64,000 nucleotides of DNA from Agaribacillus aureus (GTDB lineage Bacteria > Bacteroidota > Bacteroidia > Cytophagales > Cyclobacteriaceae). The stretch is from positions 1,736,001 through 1,800,000 of the forward strand of contig JAUJEB010000001.1 of assembly GCA_030442055.1 (NCBI GenBank), written 5' to 3'. The position numbers and the translations under genes were made by a program. A model generated the notes under the pieces. That model saw only the letters and a list, made by a program, of their open reading frames with translations. It was not told where the DNA came from and did not search any database. Numbering within the stretch: the first letter of the stretch is position 1; every line of letters begins with the position of its first letter. Below are positions 27,142 through 36,142 of this stretch, in pieces.

Positions 27142-28521
27142 ATGGAGATACTTTCCGATCTTAAACCGATTGATTTAAAAGAAAAGATCGAAATATTATG
27201 GGATTTGTCCGGGCAAAAGATCTTATCTATTGAAGACAGCTATGATCCATCGCAAGGGGCACCGGTTTTTACCGTAAAGGGTCAATATACTACGATGGGT
27301 TGGACGGAGTGGACCCAAGGCTTTCAATACGGATCTGCCATTTTACAATTTGACGCCACCGGCGCAGAAAAATTTCTCGAAAGCGGGCGAAAAAATACCC
27401 TGGAAAAAATGGCGCCTCATATCAGTCATTTTGGTGTCCACGATCATGGCTTTAATAATGTCAGCACCTATGGCAACCTGTTAAGGTTAATGAAAGAAGG
27501 TAAAATAGTTACCGATGCCTGGGAAAAGAATTTTTACGAATTGGCGCTCAAGATTTCCGGGGCGGTGCAGGCGGCACGCTGGACAGATACCGAAGACGGT
27601 GGATTTATTTATTCATTTAATGGCGCACACTCATTATTTGTCGACACTATCCGTACGCTCAGGGTATTGGTCTTAAGCCATTGCCTGGGACATGACTTAC
27701 GGGGAGAGCAGGATGTTAAGCAAAATCTGCTGGAACGCGCCTTAACGCATGCTATCAGCACTGCAAAATATGCCATCTATTATGGAAATGGCAGAGATCG
27801 TTATGACGTATTGGGAAGAACGGCTCATGAAAGCATCTTTAACGTGCAAAATGGGGTTTACAGATGCGCCAATGCCCAGCAGGGATACACCGGTTTTTCA
27901 ACCTGGACCAGAGGTCTGAGCTGGGCTATGTTGGGTTTTGCAGAACAGTTAGAGTTTTTGGATGCTTTCGATGACGGGTTGCCAGAGCGATATAGTGACA
28001 AAAAAGAGTTACTGGAAATTTTGGAGAAAGCCGCTACTGCTACCTGCGAATTTTACATCGAAAATACGGCAAAGGATGGTATTCCTTATTGGGATACCGG
28101 AGCGCCCAATCTCCACAAACTCGGAGACTACCTAAGCCGGCCGGCTGAGCCATTTAATGATTTCGAGCCGGTAGACAGCTCCGCCGCTGCCATCGGTGCG
28201 CAGGGCCTGCTGAGACTGGGTAAATATTTAAAGCAAAAAGGCGATAATGACCGTGGTCAACGGTTTTATCAGGCTGGATTAACGGTGGCAGGCAGGCTTA
28301 TGGAAGCCCCCTACCTGAGTCAGGATCCGGAACACCAGGGACTATTACTGCATGCCAACTATCATTATCCCAATGACTGGGACCACGTGCCTGAGGGTAG
28401 CAACATTCCTCATAGCGAATCCTGCATGTGGGGCGATTACCATCTGCGGGAGCTGGCATTATATCTACAAAGAATGATTGAAAACCGGCCATATTATAGT
28501 TTTTACGCTAGTGTAATCTAG
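27142..28521 (+). CDS. GH88-like unsaturated uronyl hydrolase, cytoplasmic
   Basis: 459 residues without a signal peptide. The two catalytic-region aspartates of GH88 enzymes are present: D101 in VHDHGFN and D168 in FVDTIRTL. Other family landmarks are STWTRGLSWAMLGF (254-267), VDSSAAAIGAQGLLRL and the C-terminal SESCMWGDYHLREL. GH88 enzymes remove the 4,5-unsaturated uronic acid left by polysaccharide lyases, through hydration of the double bond. A cytoplasmic place implies import of small unsaturated oligosaccharides, probably by the symporter of the same operon. The protein is longer than typical GH88 (about 380 residues), with an extra N-terminal region. Confidence 0.82.
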   Translation: MEILSDLKPIDLKEKIEILWDLSGQKILSIEDSYDPSQGAPVFTVKGQYTTMGWTEWTQGFQYGSAILQFDATGAEKFLESGRKNTLEKMAPHISHFGVHDHGFNNVSTYGNLLRLMKEGKIVTDAWEKNFYELALKISGAVQAARWTDTEDGGFIYSFNGAHSLFVDTIRTLRVLVLSHCLGHDLRGEQDVKQNLLERALTHAISTAKYAIYYGNGRDRYDVLGRTAHESIFNVQNGVYRCANAQQGYTGFSTWTRGLSWAMLGFAEQLEFLDAFDDGLPERYSDKKELLEILEKAATATCEFYIENTAKDGIPYWDTGAPNLHKLGDYLSRPAEPFNDFEPVDSSAAAIGAQGLLRLGKYLKQKGDNDRGQRFYQAGLTVAGRLMEAPYLSQDPEHQGLLLHANYHYPNDWDHVPEGSNIPHSESCMWGDYHLRELALYLQRMIENRPYYSFYASVI

Positions 28522-28551
28522 TCATTTAATACCGTTAAAAAATACAACGCA

Positions 28552-29379
28552 TTGCAAAGACTGTGTATCCATACCATCACCACCAAACCTTGGGATTTGG
28601 AAACTGCCCTGGAAAAATATCGCAATGCCGGCGTCACCGGCATCACCGTATGGCAGGATGCCGCACAAGCTGTAGGTATTAACAGGGCCGGTAGTCTCCT
28701 GCAGGAGAGTGGTTTGGAAATCGTAGCCTACTGCCGTGGAGGCTTTTTTCCTCACCTCGAGGAAGCAGGCAGAATGAAGGCTATAGAAGAAAATAAAAAA
28801 ATGTTGGATGAAGCCGCAGCCATTGAAGCCCCCATGCTGGTATTGGTATGCGGATCCGCTCCCGGGCAGTCGTTGGAAACCTCAAGGGATCAAATTAAAA
28901 AAGGAATAGAAAGTTTACTTCCCAGGGCCGAAGAAAACAAGGTGGCACTGGCGATCGAACCCTTACATCCGATGTATGCCGACACACGCTCGGCCATAAA
29001 TTCACTGTCAATGGCCAATGATTTTGCCGAGCACTTTAACAGCCCGTGGGTAGGTGTGGCCGTGGATGTATATCATATATGGTGGGAACCAGGGCTAAAG
29101 GAGCAGATCGTACGCTGCGGCAGCAACCAAAACCTTTTGGCTTTTCATATTTGTGACTGGAAAATGCCTACCGCCGATATGTTGCTGGACCGTGGCATCA
29201 TGGGAGAAGGCTGCATTCCCATTCAAAAAATCAGTCAGTGGGTAGACGAGGCGGGGTTTGCAGGCCATCGGGAAGTAGAGATCTTCTCTCAAAAATACTG
29301 GGAAGGCGATCAGGATGAATATTTGAACAAAATTATCACCGCATATAAAAATCATTATCCAAAGGAAATAATCGCATAG
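28552..29379 (+). CDS. Sugar phosphate isomerase/epimerase-like TIM-barrel protein
   Basis: 275 residues from a TTG codon, the only usable start in the 30 bases after the GH88-like stop. The predicted metal ligands of the AP-endonuclease-2-like barrel are E136 (AIEPLHP), D172 (VDVYH), H199 (FHICDW) and E243 (VEIFS). The family includes sugar epimerases, isomerases and lyases acting on 3-keto-sugars. Between a uronyl hydrolase and a Gfo/Idh/MocA enzyme, a keto-uronate or 3-keto-glycoside step is plausible. It is in the same frame as the upstream gene, separated by one TAG. Confidence 0.85.
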   Translation: MQRLCIHTITTKPWDLETALEKYRNAGVTGITVWQDAAQAVGINRAGSLLQESGLEIVAYCRGGFFPHLEEAGRMKAIEENKKMLDEAAAIEAPMLVLVCGSAPGQSLETSRDQIKKGIESLLPRAEENKVALAIEPLHPMYADTRSAINSLSMANDFAEHFNSPWVGVAVDVYHIWWEPGLKEQIVRCGSNQNLLAFHICDWKMPTADMLLDRGIMGEGCIPIQKISQWVDEAGFAGHREVEIFSQKYWEGDQDEYLNKIITAYKNHYPKEIIA

Positions 29380-29389
29380 GCAAAAGACA

Positions 29390-30541
29390 ATGAAGGAGCA
29401 CAAAATAGGAATCATTATGAATGGTGTTACCGGAAGAATGGGCACCAACCAGCATTTATTAAGATCGATTACTGAAATTATCAAGCAGGGCGGCGTTAAA
29501 ATCGGGCAAAATGAAACCATCATGCCAGATCCCGTGCTTGTAGGCAGAAACGAACAAAAGCTGAAAAAACTGTGCACACTTTCCGGGATTGAAAAAATGA
29601 CCACTGACCTGGATTCCGTTTTGGCTGATCCTTACAATACGATATATTTTGACGCTCAAACTACCGGCAGAAGGTATTTGGCTGTTAAAAAAGCCGTTGC
29701 CGCCGGTAAACACATTTACTGCGAAAAGCCGACAGCCGTCTCGACAAAGGAAGCGCTGGAACTATACAACATTTGCAAAGAAGCTAACTTGAAAAATGGG
29801 GTGGTGCAAGACAAACTCTGGCTGCCGGGAATTATCAAACTCAAGCGCCTGATTGAAAACGGCTTTTTCGGACGTATTTTGTCGGTCAGGGGTGAATTCG
29901 GCTACTGGGTATTTGAAGGCCATTCGGTGCCGGCGCAAAGACCCTCATGGAATTACAAAAAAGAAGAATCGGGAGGTATCATTATGGATATGTTATGTCA
30001 CTGGCGATATCTGTTGGATCATGTCTTCGGAAATGTAAAGGCAGTCTCCTGTTTGGGTGCTACCCACGTTAAGGAACGGGTAGATGAAAACGGAAATGCA
30101 TACACCTGCACAGCCGACGACTCCGCTTACAGCACTTTCCTGCTAGAAGACGACATTATAGCACACTTTAATGCGTCGTGGACAACCCGGGTCAGACGGG
30201 ATGATTTGCTAACCCTACAGGTTGACGGCACCAAAGGCTCGGCTGTGGCGGGATTGCGGAATTGTGTCACCCAACACTACGGAAATACCCCAAAACCAAT
30301 CTGGAATCCCGATATTGAACAACCCATCCAATTTCATGACCACTGGTTGTCAGTGCCTAACCAGGAGCCATTTGATAATGCGTTTAAAATTCAGTGGGAG
30401 CTTTTTCTTAAGCACATCGTGACCGACGAACCTTTTCCCTGGACTTTGCTGGAAGGAGCCAAAGGCGTACAGCTTGCCGAAATGGGTTTGGAAAGCTGGG
30501 AAAAAAGGGCCTGGGTGGATATAAATCCTTTAGATAACTAA
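29390..30541 (+). CDS. Gfo/Idh/MocA-family oxidoreductase of the GH88 operon
   Basis: 383 residues, cytoplasmic. The nucleotide-binding loop is unusual, IIMNGVTGRMGTNQHLL, rather than the common GxGxxG, and is followed by CEKPTAVSTKEAL and the C-terminal GGIIMDMLCHWRYLLDHVFG. It starts 10 bp after the TIM-barrel gene and 11 bp before the SDR. A dehydrogenase acting on the uronate or keto-sugar released by the GH88-like enzyme is inferred. The combination with a TIM-barrel partner is like known 3-keto-glycoside modules. Confidence 0.88.
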   Translation: MKEHKIGIIMNGVTGRMGTNQHLLRSITEIIKQGGVKIGQNETIMPDPVLVGRNEQKLKKLCTLSGIEKMTTDLDSVLADPYNTIYFDAQTTGRRYLAVKKAVAAGKHIYCEKPTAVSTKEALELYNICKEANLKNGVVQDKLWLPGIIKLKRLIENGFFGRILSVRGEFGYWVFEGHSVPAQRPSWNYKKEESGGIIMDMLCHWRYLLDHVFGNVKAVSCLGATHVKERVDENGNAYTCTADDSAYSTFLLEDDIIAHFNASWTTRVRRDDLLTLQVDGTKGSAVAGLRNCVTQHYGNTPKPIWNPDIEQPIQFHDHWLSVPNQEPFDNAFKIQWELFLKHIVTDEPFPWTLLEGAKGVQLAEMGLESWEKRAWVDINPLDN

Positions 30542-30552
30542 ATACCGATGTG

Positions 30553-31323
30553 ATGGAAAAAACAGCATTAATAACCGGAGGTAGTCGTGGCATTGGATTG
30601 GGCATAGCCGAAAAATTAGCCTCGGAGGGATATGATCTGGTCATCAATGGTGTCAGGCCCGAGGATGCTGTTATGGACGTATTGGAAAGACTTAAGACTT
30701 TTGGTGTTAAAGTTTCCTATTGCTCCGGGAATATCGGTGTGGCTGAAGATAGGGAAAAAATCCACGCGTTTGTTGAAAAGCTCCATGGCAACATCAATGT
30801 ACTTGTCAACAATGCAGGTGTGGCGCCATTGGAACGAAAAGATGTGCTGGAAACTTCCGAGGAAAGCTACGACCGGGTGATGGATATAAACCTGAAAGGC
30901 ACTTATTTTCTAACCCAGTCAATCGCCAATTGGATGGTTGCATTAAAACAAGCCAACAAGGAACACCAGTCCTGCATCATCAACATATCATCTATTTCGG
31001 CCACTATAGCCTCCGTTAACAGGGCTGAATATTGCATTTCCAAAGCAGGTATGAGCATGTTGACGCAACTTTTCGCAGTGAGATTAGGCGATTTCGGCAT
31101 CCCGGTTTACGAGGTACGTCCCGGCATTATCGAAACAGACATGACGTCGGCAGTCAAAGAAAAATATGATGCCCTGATCAGCGAAGGTCTGACATTACAG
31201 AAAAGGTGGGGAAGCACTGATGACGTCGGCAAAGCCGTAGCAGCGCTTGTGAGAAATGATTTTCCCTACTCCACGGGGCAGGTAATTATGGTGGATGGCG
31301 GTCTGACTACGGCAAGATTGTGA
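30553..31323 (+). CDS. SDR-family oxidoreductase
   Basis: 256 residues from the ATG at 30553; a GTG directly before it is possible. It has the SDR cofactor motif ALITGGSRGIGLGIAEK, NVLVNNAG, and the catalytic Ser (NISSIS) and Tyr-Lys (YCISKAG). Automatic similarity would call it 3-ketoacyl-ACP reductase, but the operon points to a sugar, deoxy-keto-sugar acid or polyol dehydrogenase. It is followed after 20 bp by the transporter subunits. Confidence 0.88.
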   Translation: MEKTALITGGSRGIGLGIAEKLASEGYDLVINGVRPEDAVMDVLERLKTFGVKVSYCSGNIGVAEDREKIHAFVEKLHGNINVLVNNAGVAPLERKDVLETSEESYDRVMDINLKGTYFLTQSIANWMVALKQANKEHQSCIINISSISATIASVNRAEYCISKAGMSMLTQLFAVRLGDFGIPVYEVRPGIIETDMTSAVKEKYDALISEGLTLQKRWGSTDDVGKAVAALVRNDFPYSTGQVIMVDGGLTTARL

Positions 31324-31343
31324 TTTTAATAAATTAAGGAACT

Positions 31344-31565
31344 ATGAATAAAAGTCTTTATTGGATCATTTGTCGCATAGCTGCACTCATGCTGGTGGTT
31401 ATTACGTTTACGCCACTGGTCATGCCTGCAGGAACTCACGGACCGGCTTTATGGGGGATGCCCTATACGCTATGGACTGGTATTATTGTCAGCATTCTGT
31501 TGGTTTTATTAACATTTATCGGTACCAGAATTCACCCTGGCCGTAAAAACTCCGAAGAGCAATGA
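31344..31565 (+). CDS. Small DUF3311-like membrane protein, symporter partner
   Basis: 73 residues with two hydrophobic helices separated by PAGTHGPALWGMPYTLWTG. Size, topology and position match the small DUF3311-like proteins encoded directly before SSS-family symporters in many bacteria. The stop overlaps the symporter start by four bases (ATGA), which indicates translational coupling. It probably helps assembly or stability of the symporter; the function of the family is not established. Confidence 0.7.
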   Translation: MNKSLYWIICRIAALMLVVITFTPLVMPAGTHGPALWGMPYTLWTGIIVSILLVLLTFIGTRIHPGRKNSEEQ

Positions 31566-32989
31566 TCAGGACATTAATTTTTATCGGTGTTATTTACGTG
31601 GGTATTCTTATTACCTTTTCCCTGATCTTTCGGCAACGGCAAAAAAGCACCAATTCCTACCTACTGGCCGGATCAAAGTTGGGCTCAGTGCTGGGGCTTT
31701 TCACTTTTGCCGCTACACTTTTCAGCACCTTTACACTGATTGGTATGCCGGACTTTTTCCGGACGCACGGCGTGGGTTCCTGGATTTTTTTGGCAGTATC
31801 GGATGCGGTGATGGTATTTGCGATCATTTGGCTTGGTCACGCTTTGCGTGAAAAGGCACGAAATAAAGATTTTAAAGGACTGTCAGGGTTGATCCGGGAT
31901 TGTTATCAAAGCAAATTTGCTGGATATGTTGCCTTTTTCGGAGCCTTTATTTTTCTTATCCCTTATGTTTCTATTCAAATTCGAGGCATCTCAATTTTTT
32001 TAAATGCCACATTTCCCGAGTCGCTGCCCACCTGGGCATGGGCGCTATCGATGGTGGTTGTCATGTTGATTTATAGCGAAACCGGCGGCTTAAAGGCGAT
32101 TATTTATAGCGACGTACTACAGGGAATTCTGTTGCTGATTGTAATATGGATAGCAAGCTTTGTCTGTATATCCTATTTTGGTGATATGCAAAATATGTTT
32201 AAAAAAGTCGAGCAAACCAACCAGGCGCTGCTATCAGTTCCGGGCCCTAAAGGCCTTTTTACCACCCAGTTCCTGCTTGCTTCCATGTTGGCGATCGTGA
32301 TGATCCCTTTCACCCAGCCACAAGTGGTTACCAGAATTATCATCATGAAAGATCAGAGATCGCTGTTCCGAATGGCTGTTGGGGTGGGGTGTTTCGCCAT
32401 TGTTATTATTTTACCCACACTCTTTCTGGGCATGTATGGGGCGGTTAAATACCCGGACGAATCTACCGCCGGTTTTATCAATAAAGTGCTTATCCAGGAT
32501 CAATCCGAATCTGTCGCTGCCTTTATTATTATCGGACTTATTGCAGCAGCAATATCGACAGCAGACTCTCAGATTTTTGCGCTGGGATCCGAGCTGAGAT
32601 CTTTAATGAAGGGAGATGATAAAAAAGTGATGCCAATTACCAGGGTTGCTATCGTCTTTTTTGCTGCTATTTCCTTGATTTTCTCATTATTCAGCAGTGA
32701 TCAATTGGTTTTACTGGCCAGAACAAGCTTTGCCGGAACGGCGTTGATGGGACCCATGATCATCTCGGGAATTTTCTCAGAAAAGGAAATGGGGCCGGTC
32801 GTACCAACAGCCACGTTGCTGGCTATGGCCTTGTTTGTCGGTTCCTTGCTTGGTCTGATCCCTAATAGTCTGTTGGGGATCCGTTTAGACATCACTTTAT
32901 TCGTTTTGTTGCTGGCAACGGCGTCTATCACCTATTATGTCAAAAATAATGGATCATTAACCAATGATTCCGAAGAAATTAAATCCTAG
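31562..32989 (+). CDS. Sodium:solute symporter (SSS) family transporter
   Basis: 475 residues with about 12-13 hydrophobic segments. SSS features include the start region SYLLAGSKLGSVLGLFTFAA, YSETGGLKAIIYSDVLQGI, and IIGLIAAAISTADSQIFAL, with the Ser-Thr sodium-site helix. It probably imports the oligosaccharide or sugar acid handled by the GH88-like enzyme and its partners. It overlaps the small upstream protein by 4 bp and the cytochrome-propeller lipoprotein downstream by 26 bp. Confidence 0.93.
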   Translation: MIRTLIFIGVIYVGILITFSLIFRQRQKSTNSYLLAGSKLGSVLGLFTFAATLFSTFTLIGMPDFFRTHGVGSWIFLAVSDAVMVFAIIWLGHALREKARNKDFKGLSGLIRDCYQSKFAGYVAFFGAFIFLIPYVSIQIRGISIFLNATFPESLPTWAWALSMVVVMLIYSETGGLKAIIYSDVLQGILLLIVIWIASFVCISYFGDMQNMFKKVEQTNQALLSVPGPKGLFTTQFLLASMLAIVMIPFTQPQVVTRIIIMKDQRSLFRMAVGVGCFAIVIILPTLFLGMYGAVKYPDESTAGFINKVLIQDQSESVAAFIIIGLIAAAISTADSQIFALGSELRSLMKGDDKKVMPITRVAIVFFAAISLIFSLFSSDQLVLLARTSFAGTALMGPMIISGIFSEKEMGPVVPTATLLAMALFVGSLLGLIPNSLLGIRLDITLFVLLLATASITYYVKNNGSLTNDSEEIKS

Positions 32990-35342
32990 CCCCAGCCTGC
33001 CAATAAGTATAGGCACCACAAGGTTTACAAGAAAAATAACCTGTCTTGTATGGCTTGGTTGCTGGCTGTTTGCCGCCTGTCAAACCAAACCTGAAATTGA
33101 AAGGCCACAGGATCCATGGATACTCCGCTCGGTGTTGGATCAACGGTCAAGAATGATCACCCTGGCCCTCTACCCCAATGTATATGTCTCTTATGATTTG
33201 GAAAAATGTGCCTTTTATAAAGCCTGGAGCGGGGGTATTTTCCTGGACGGAGCTGCTTTTAACAACATTAAAACTGCCCAGCCAACCAGCTGGGGACATA
33301 CCTATGTGGAAGAAAATCCGGATTCTCCTCCCTGGTCAGTGAAATCAGATGATGAAGTAATAACCGGTTCCTTAAAGTTTAAAGGTTATACGATTCAGGA
33401 GAATCAGATCACCTTTCAATATCAGCTGGCGCTTCCCGGCAATCAGGCAATCACCATTTATGAACAGCCGGAATTTTTGAAAGCCGATAATGGCAAAGTT
33501 TCCTTTGTCCGAAACATCCGTACCCAAGGAGTTCCCAAAGGTATTGCCATCACTTACCGTGACAACCACGTAAAGGCCAATGGAGACAGTAAAATTCTCA
33601 ACACCTTCGATCAGTTTCTCGCGCCAAAACGCCCGGTCCAACAATCGAAATCAAATCGCGCTAAGTATTGGCTTGCAAAAAGCGGTTGCAATACCTGCCA
33701 TGACGAAAATGAATACGAAGTAGGTCCCTCCTACCTGGGGATTGCCGAAAAATATGGCCATGATCCGGCGGCCATTGGAAAACTGGTGGAAAAAGTCGCT
33801 AAGGGAGGGAGCGGTGTATGGGGCGATGCACCCATGATTGCCCACTCCCACCTGGATAAAGAGGAAATTCGGGAAATGGTAAAGTTTATACTTTCCCTGA
33901 AACCGGCGGATGGCGAAAAGCAAAAACCCAAAGCACCTGCTTTAAAAGCTGCCAAAAAAGTCGCTAAGACAACTAATCTGCCAGGTTTTGGGGCACCGTT
34001 GGAAGGGGTGCATCCGAGCTATGACCTGGTAACCATTCGGCCAGCTGATTTCCAGCCTCGTGTAGGTGCCATGGATTTTCTGCCGGATGGAGGGCTCCTG
34101 GTAGCCACATGGGATTCGTTGGGAGCCGTCTACCTGGTAAGAGGCGTTGAAACCGGAGACACCAGTCAGGTCAGGATCAAGCGCATCGCGGTGGGACTGG
34201 CTGAACCCTTAGGTTTAAAAGTGGTGGAAGGAAGTATTTACGTACTCCAAAAACAGGAATTAACCCGGTTAATCGACCATAATGGTGATGAAATCATTGA
34301 CGAATACCGGTCAGTCTGTAATAGCTGGGGGGTAACCCAGGATTTTCACGAGTTCGCTTATGGGCTTGAATTCCACAAAGGGCACTTCTATATCAACTTA
34401 GGCCTGGCCATGCGTCTAATGTCTCACGAAAGGCAGCATCCCGATCGTGGGAGCACCCTAAAAATTGCTCCCGACGGATCTTTTACAAAAATTAACTTTG
34501 GTTTAAGGCAACCCAATGGCATTGGCGTTGGCATAGAGGACGAGCTTTTTATTACTGAAAATCAGGGCCGTTGGGTGCCGGCTTGCAAGTTTATTCATAT
34601 TCAACCCGGTGTATTTCACGGATGTCGACTGGCTTTGAGGGATTCACTGCCCGAAATTGAGATGAAACCACCGGCGGTTTGGTTACCGCAGGATGAAATA
34701 GGAAATTCGCCAAGTCAGCCGGTCTACGTTTCCGAAGGCCTCTATGAAGGGCAAATGCTTCACGGTGAAGTAACGCATGGGGGAATAAAAAGGGTATTTT
34801 TGGAAAAGGTGAACGGGGAATACCAGGGTTGTGTCTTCCGCTTCAGCCAGGGATTAGAGGCAGGCGTCAACCGCCTGGTCTGGGGACCGGATAAGGGCTT
34901 ATACGTCGGGGGTGTTGGCATGAGCGGAAACTGGGGCTGGCAGGGAAAACAATTTGGCTTACAAAAATTGGTTTACAATGGCAAAACCCCATTTGAAATG
35001 CTTGCTGTGCGGGCGACTGCAAAAGGCGTGGAGATCGAATTTACTAAACCGCTAAAGAAAGGGCTCGGTGAAAACCCCCTCGACTATTTAGTACAGCAAT
35101 GGCGATATGAGCCCACAGCTACGTATGGCGGTCCCAAATTAGACTTTACCACTTTGCCGGTAACGCAGGTGGTCATCGCTCCTGACCGGAAAAAGGTAAG
35201 TCTGTTTATTGACAATAGAAAGGAAAAGCACGTATTGTATATCCGGTTAAACAACAAACTGCTTAGTGAAGATGGCGCGTCTTTATGGTCGGGTGAAATG
35301 TGGTATACCTTGAATGCTATTCCCAATCCTGGTAGCTTATAA
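32964..35342 (+). CDS. Cytochrome c / beta-propeller lipoprotein with extra N-terminal domain
   Basis: 792 residues. An SPII signal ends at LFAAC (C39). Residues about 50-215 form a beta-rich domain that I do not recognise. A single class I cytochrome c domain follows, with CNTCH heme site (C242, C245, H246) and likely axial Met291 in DAPMIAH. An Ala/Lys-rich linker leads to a PQQ-dehydrogenase-like propeller (from about 355; HEFAYGLEFHKGHFYINLGL, GLRQPNGIGVGIEDELFITE). It may oxidise a sugar outside the cytoplasm and pass electrons to the heme. The start lies inside the symporter gene, so the two are coupled. Enzyme activity is inferred. Confidence 0.85.
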   Translation: MIPKKLNPSPSLPISIGTTRFTRKITCLVWLGCWLFAACQTKPEIERPQDPWILRSVLDQRSRMITLALYPNVYVSYDLEKCAFYKAWSGGIFLDGAAFNNIKTAQPTSWGHTYVEENPDSPPWSVKSDDEVITGSLKFKGYTIQENQITFQYQLALPGNQAITIYEQPEFLKADNGKVSFVRNIRTQGVPKGIAITYRDNHVKANGDSKILNTFDQFLAPKRPVQQSKSNRAKYWLAKSGCNTCHDENEYEVGPSYLGIAEKYGHDPAAIGKLVEKVAKGGSGVWGDAPMIAHSHLDKEEIREMVKFILSLKPADGEKQKPKAPALKAAKKVAKTTNLPGFGAPLEGVHPSYDLVTIRPADFQPRVGAMDFLPDGGLLVATWDSLGAVYLVRGVETGDTSQVRIKRIAVGLAEPLGLKVVEGSIYVLQKQELTRLIDHNGDEIIDEYRSVCNSWGVTQDFHEFAYGLEFHKGHFYINLGLAMRLMSHERQHPDRGSTLKIAPDGSFTKINFGLRQPNGIGVGIEDELFITENQGRWVPACKFIHIQPGVFHGCRLALRDSLPEIEMKPPAVWLPQDEIGNSPSQPVYVSEGLYEGQMLHGEVTHGGIKRVFLEKVNGEYQGCVFRFSQGLEAGVNRLVWGPDKGLYVGGVGMSGNWGWQGKQFGLQKLVYNGKTPFEMLAVRATAKGVEIEFTKPLKKGLGENPLDYLVQQWRYEPTATYGGPKLDFTTLPVTQVVIAPDRKKVSLFIDNRKEKHVLYIRLNNKLLSEDGASLWSGEMWYTLNAIPNPGSL

Positions 35343-35859
35343 GGGGGTGGAACGGGTAATTTCCAATATCCTATTATGCAAATTCATTTTTATCTGTATC
35401 TGTGATATACCTTGGGACCGCTGAGGGTCTGCCGTCATAAATGACGGCGGGCTACGTGTGCAGGTTCGACTTTTTTCGTCTGTCGGAATGTTTATTTCTA
35501 TTTTTTTTGAAATTAATAAATTGTGTTTTAATTTTCATAAATTGACTGAATATTCAATTAAAATTAATAATCATTTAACCCCCAGTTAATACACAATTCT
35601 TAAAATTGCCACGCTAATTTGCATCATTGTATCAATCGTTCAATAGGAAAAGGGAAAAAGCTATCTTCAATGAAGCAAGTGGCCTATGTCCCTTCCAAAG
35701 GTATTGAAATGATTGTACCACAAAACATGTTGCTTTCTTCATGAACTCCGAATTAGCGCCAGTTTAGCGCAAATGATAATATTAACGGGGAAGTGTGATT
35801 GTTGAAATAGGAAAAGGGGCCAATGATCCGTGCCAAAGTATTTGAATAATAGCCTTAAT
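35343..35859. other. Intergenic region with hairpin and short direct repeats
   Basis: 517 bases without a supported gene. An eight-base-pair hairpin, GCCGTCAT and its complement around AA, lies at 35431-35448, with no T-run behind it. AATAGGAAAAGGG occurs twice, at 35642-35654 and 35806-35818. The middle part (35500-35640) is very AT-rich. The region may include the remains of a dispersed element. Confidence 0.5.
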
Positions 35860-36120
35860 ATGATAAATATAACCGAATTGATTATTGATACGCTTGGATG
35901 GATGGGGGCTGCATTTTATATTTTCCCCTATTTACAACTGAACACAAAAAAATGGAATATCAACACGCCAGCGTATCATACCTGCAATATTATTGGCAGC
36001 CTGTTCCTGACCATCAACACCCTTTATTACCTATCTTATCCGGCGGCTTTTACCAATGCCTTCTGGGGAGCCATTGCCGTTTACGGGTTGTTGAAACACA
36101 GCACAGTAAAATCAGGTTAA
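35860..36120 (+). CDS. Small membrane protein, CBU_0592-like family
   Basis: 86 residues from the ATG at 35860; a GTG at 35830 in frame is possible but adds a weak N-terminus. Three hydrophobic segments are visible, with LGWMGAAFYIFPYL, YHTCNIIGSLFLTINTLYYL and NAFWGAIAVYGLL, the pattern of the small CBU_0592-type membrane family. No function is established. It is alone on its strand, convergent with the sugar dehydrogenase 23 bp downstream. Confidence 0.65.
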   Translation: MINITELIIDTLGWMGAAFYIFPYLQLNTKKWNINTPAYHTCNIIGSLFLTINTLYYLSYPAAFTNAFWGAIAVYGLLKHSTVKSG

Positions 36121-36142
36121 TGTGCGCATCGGCCTAACCATT

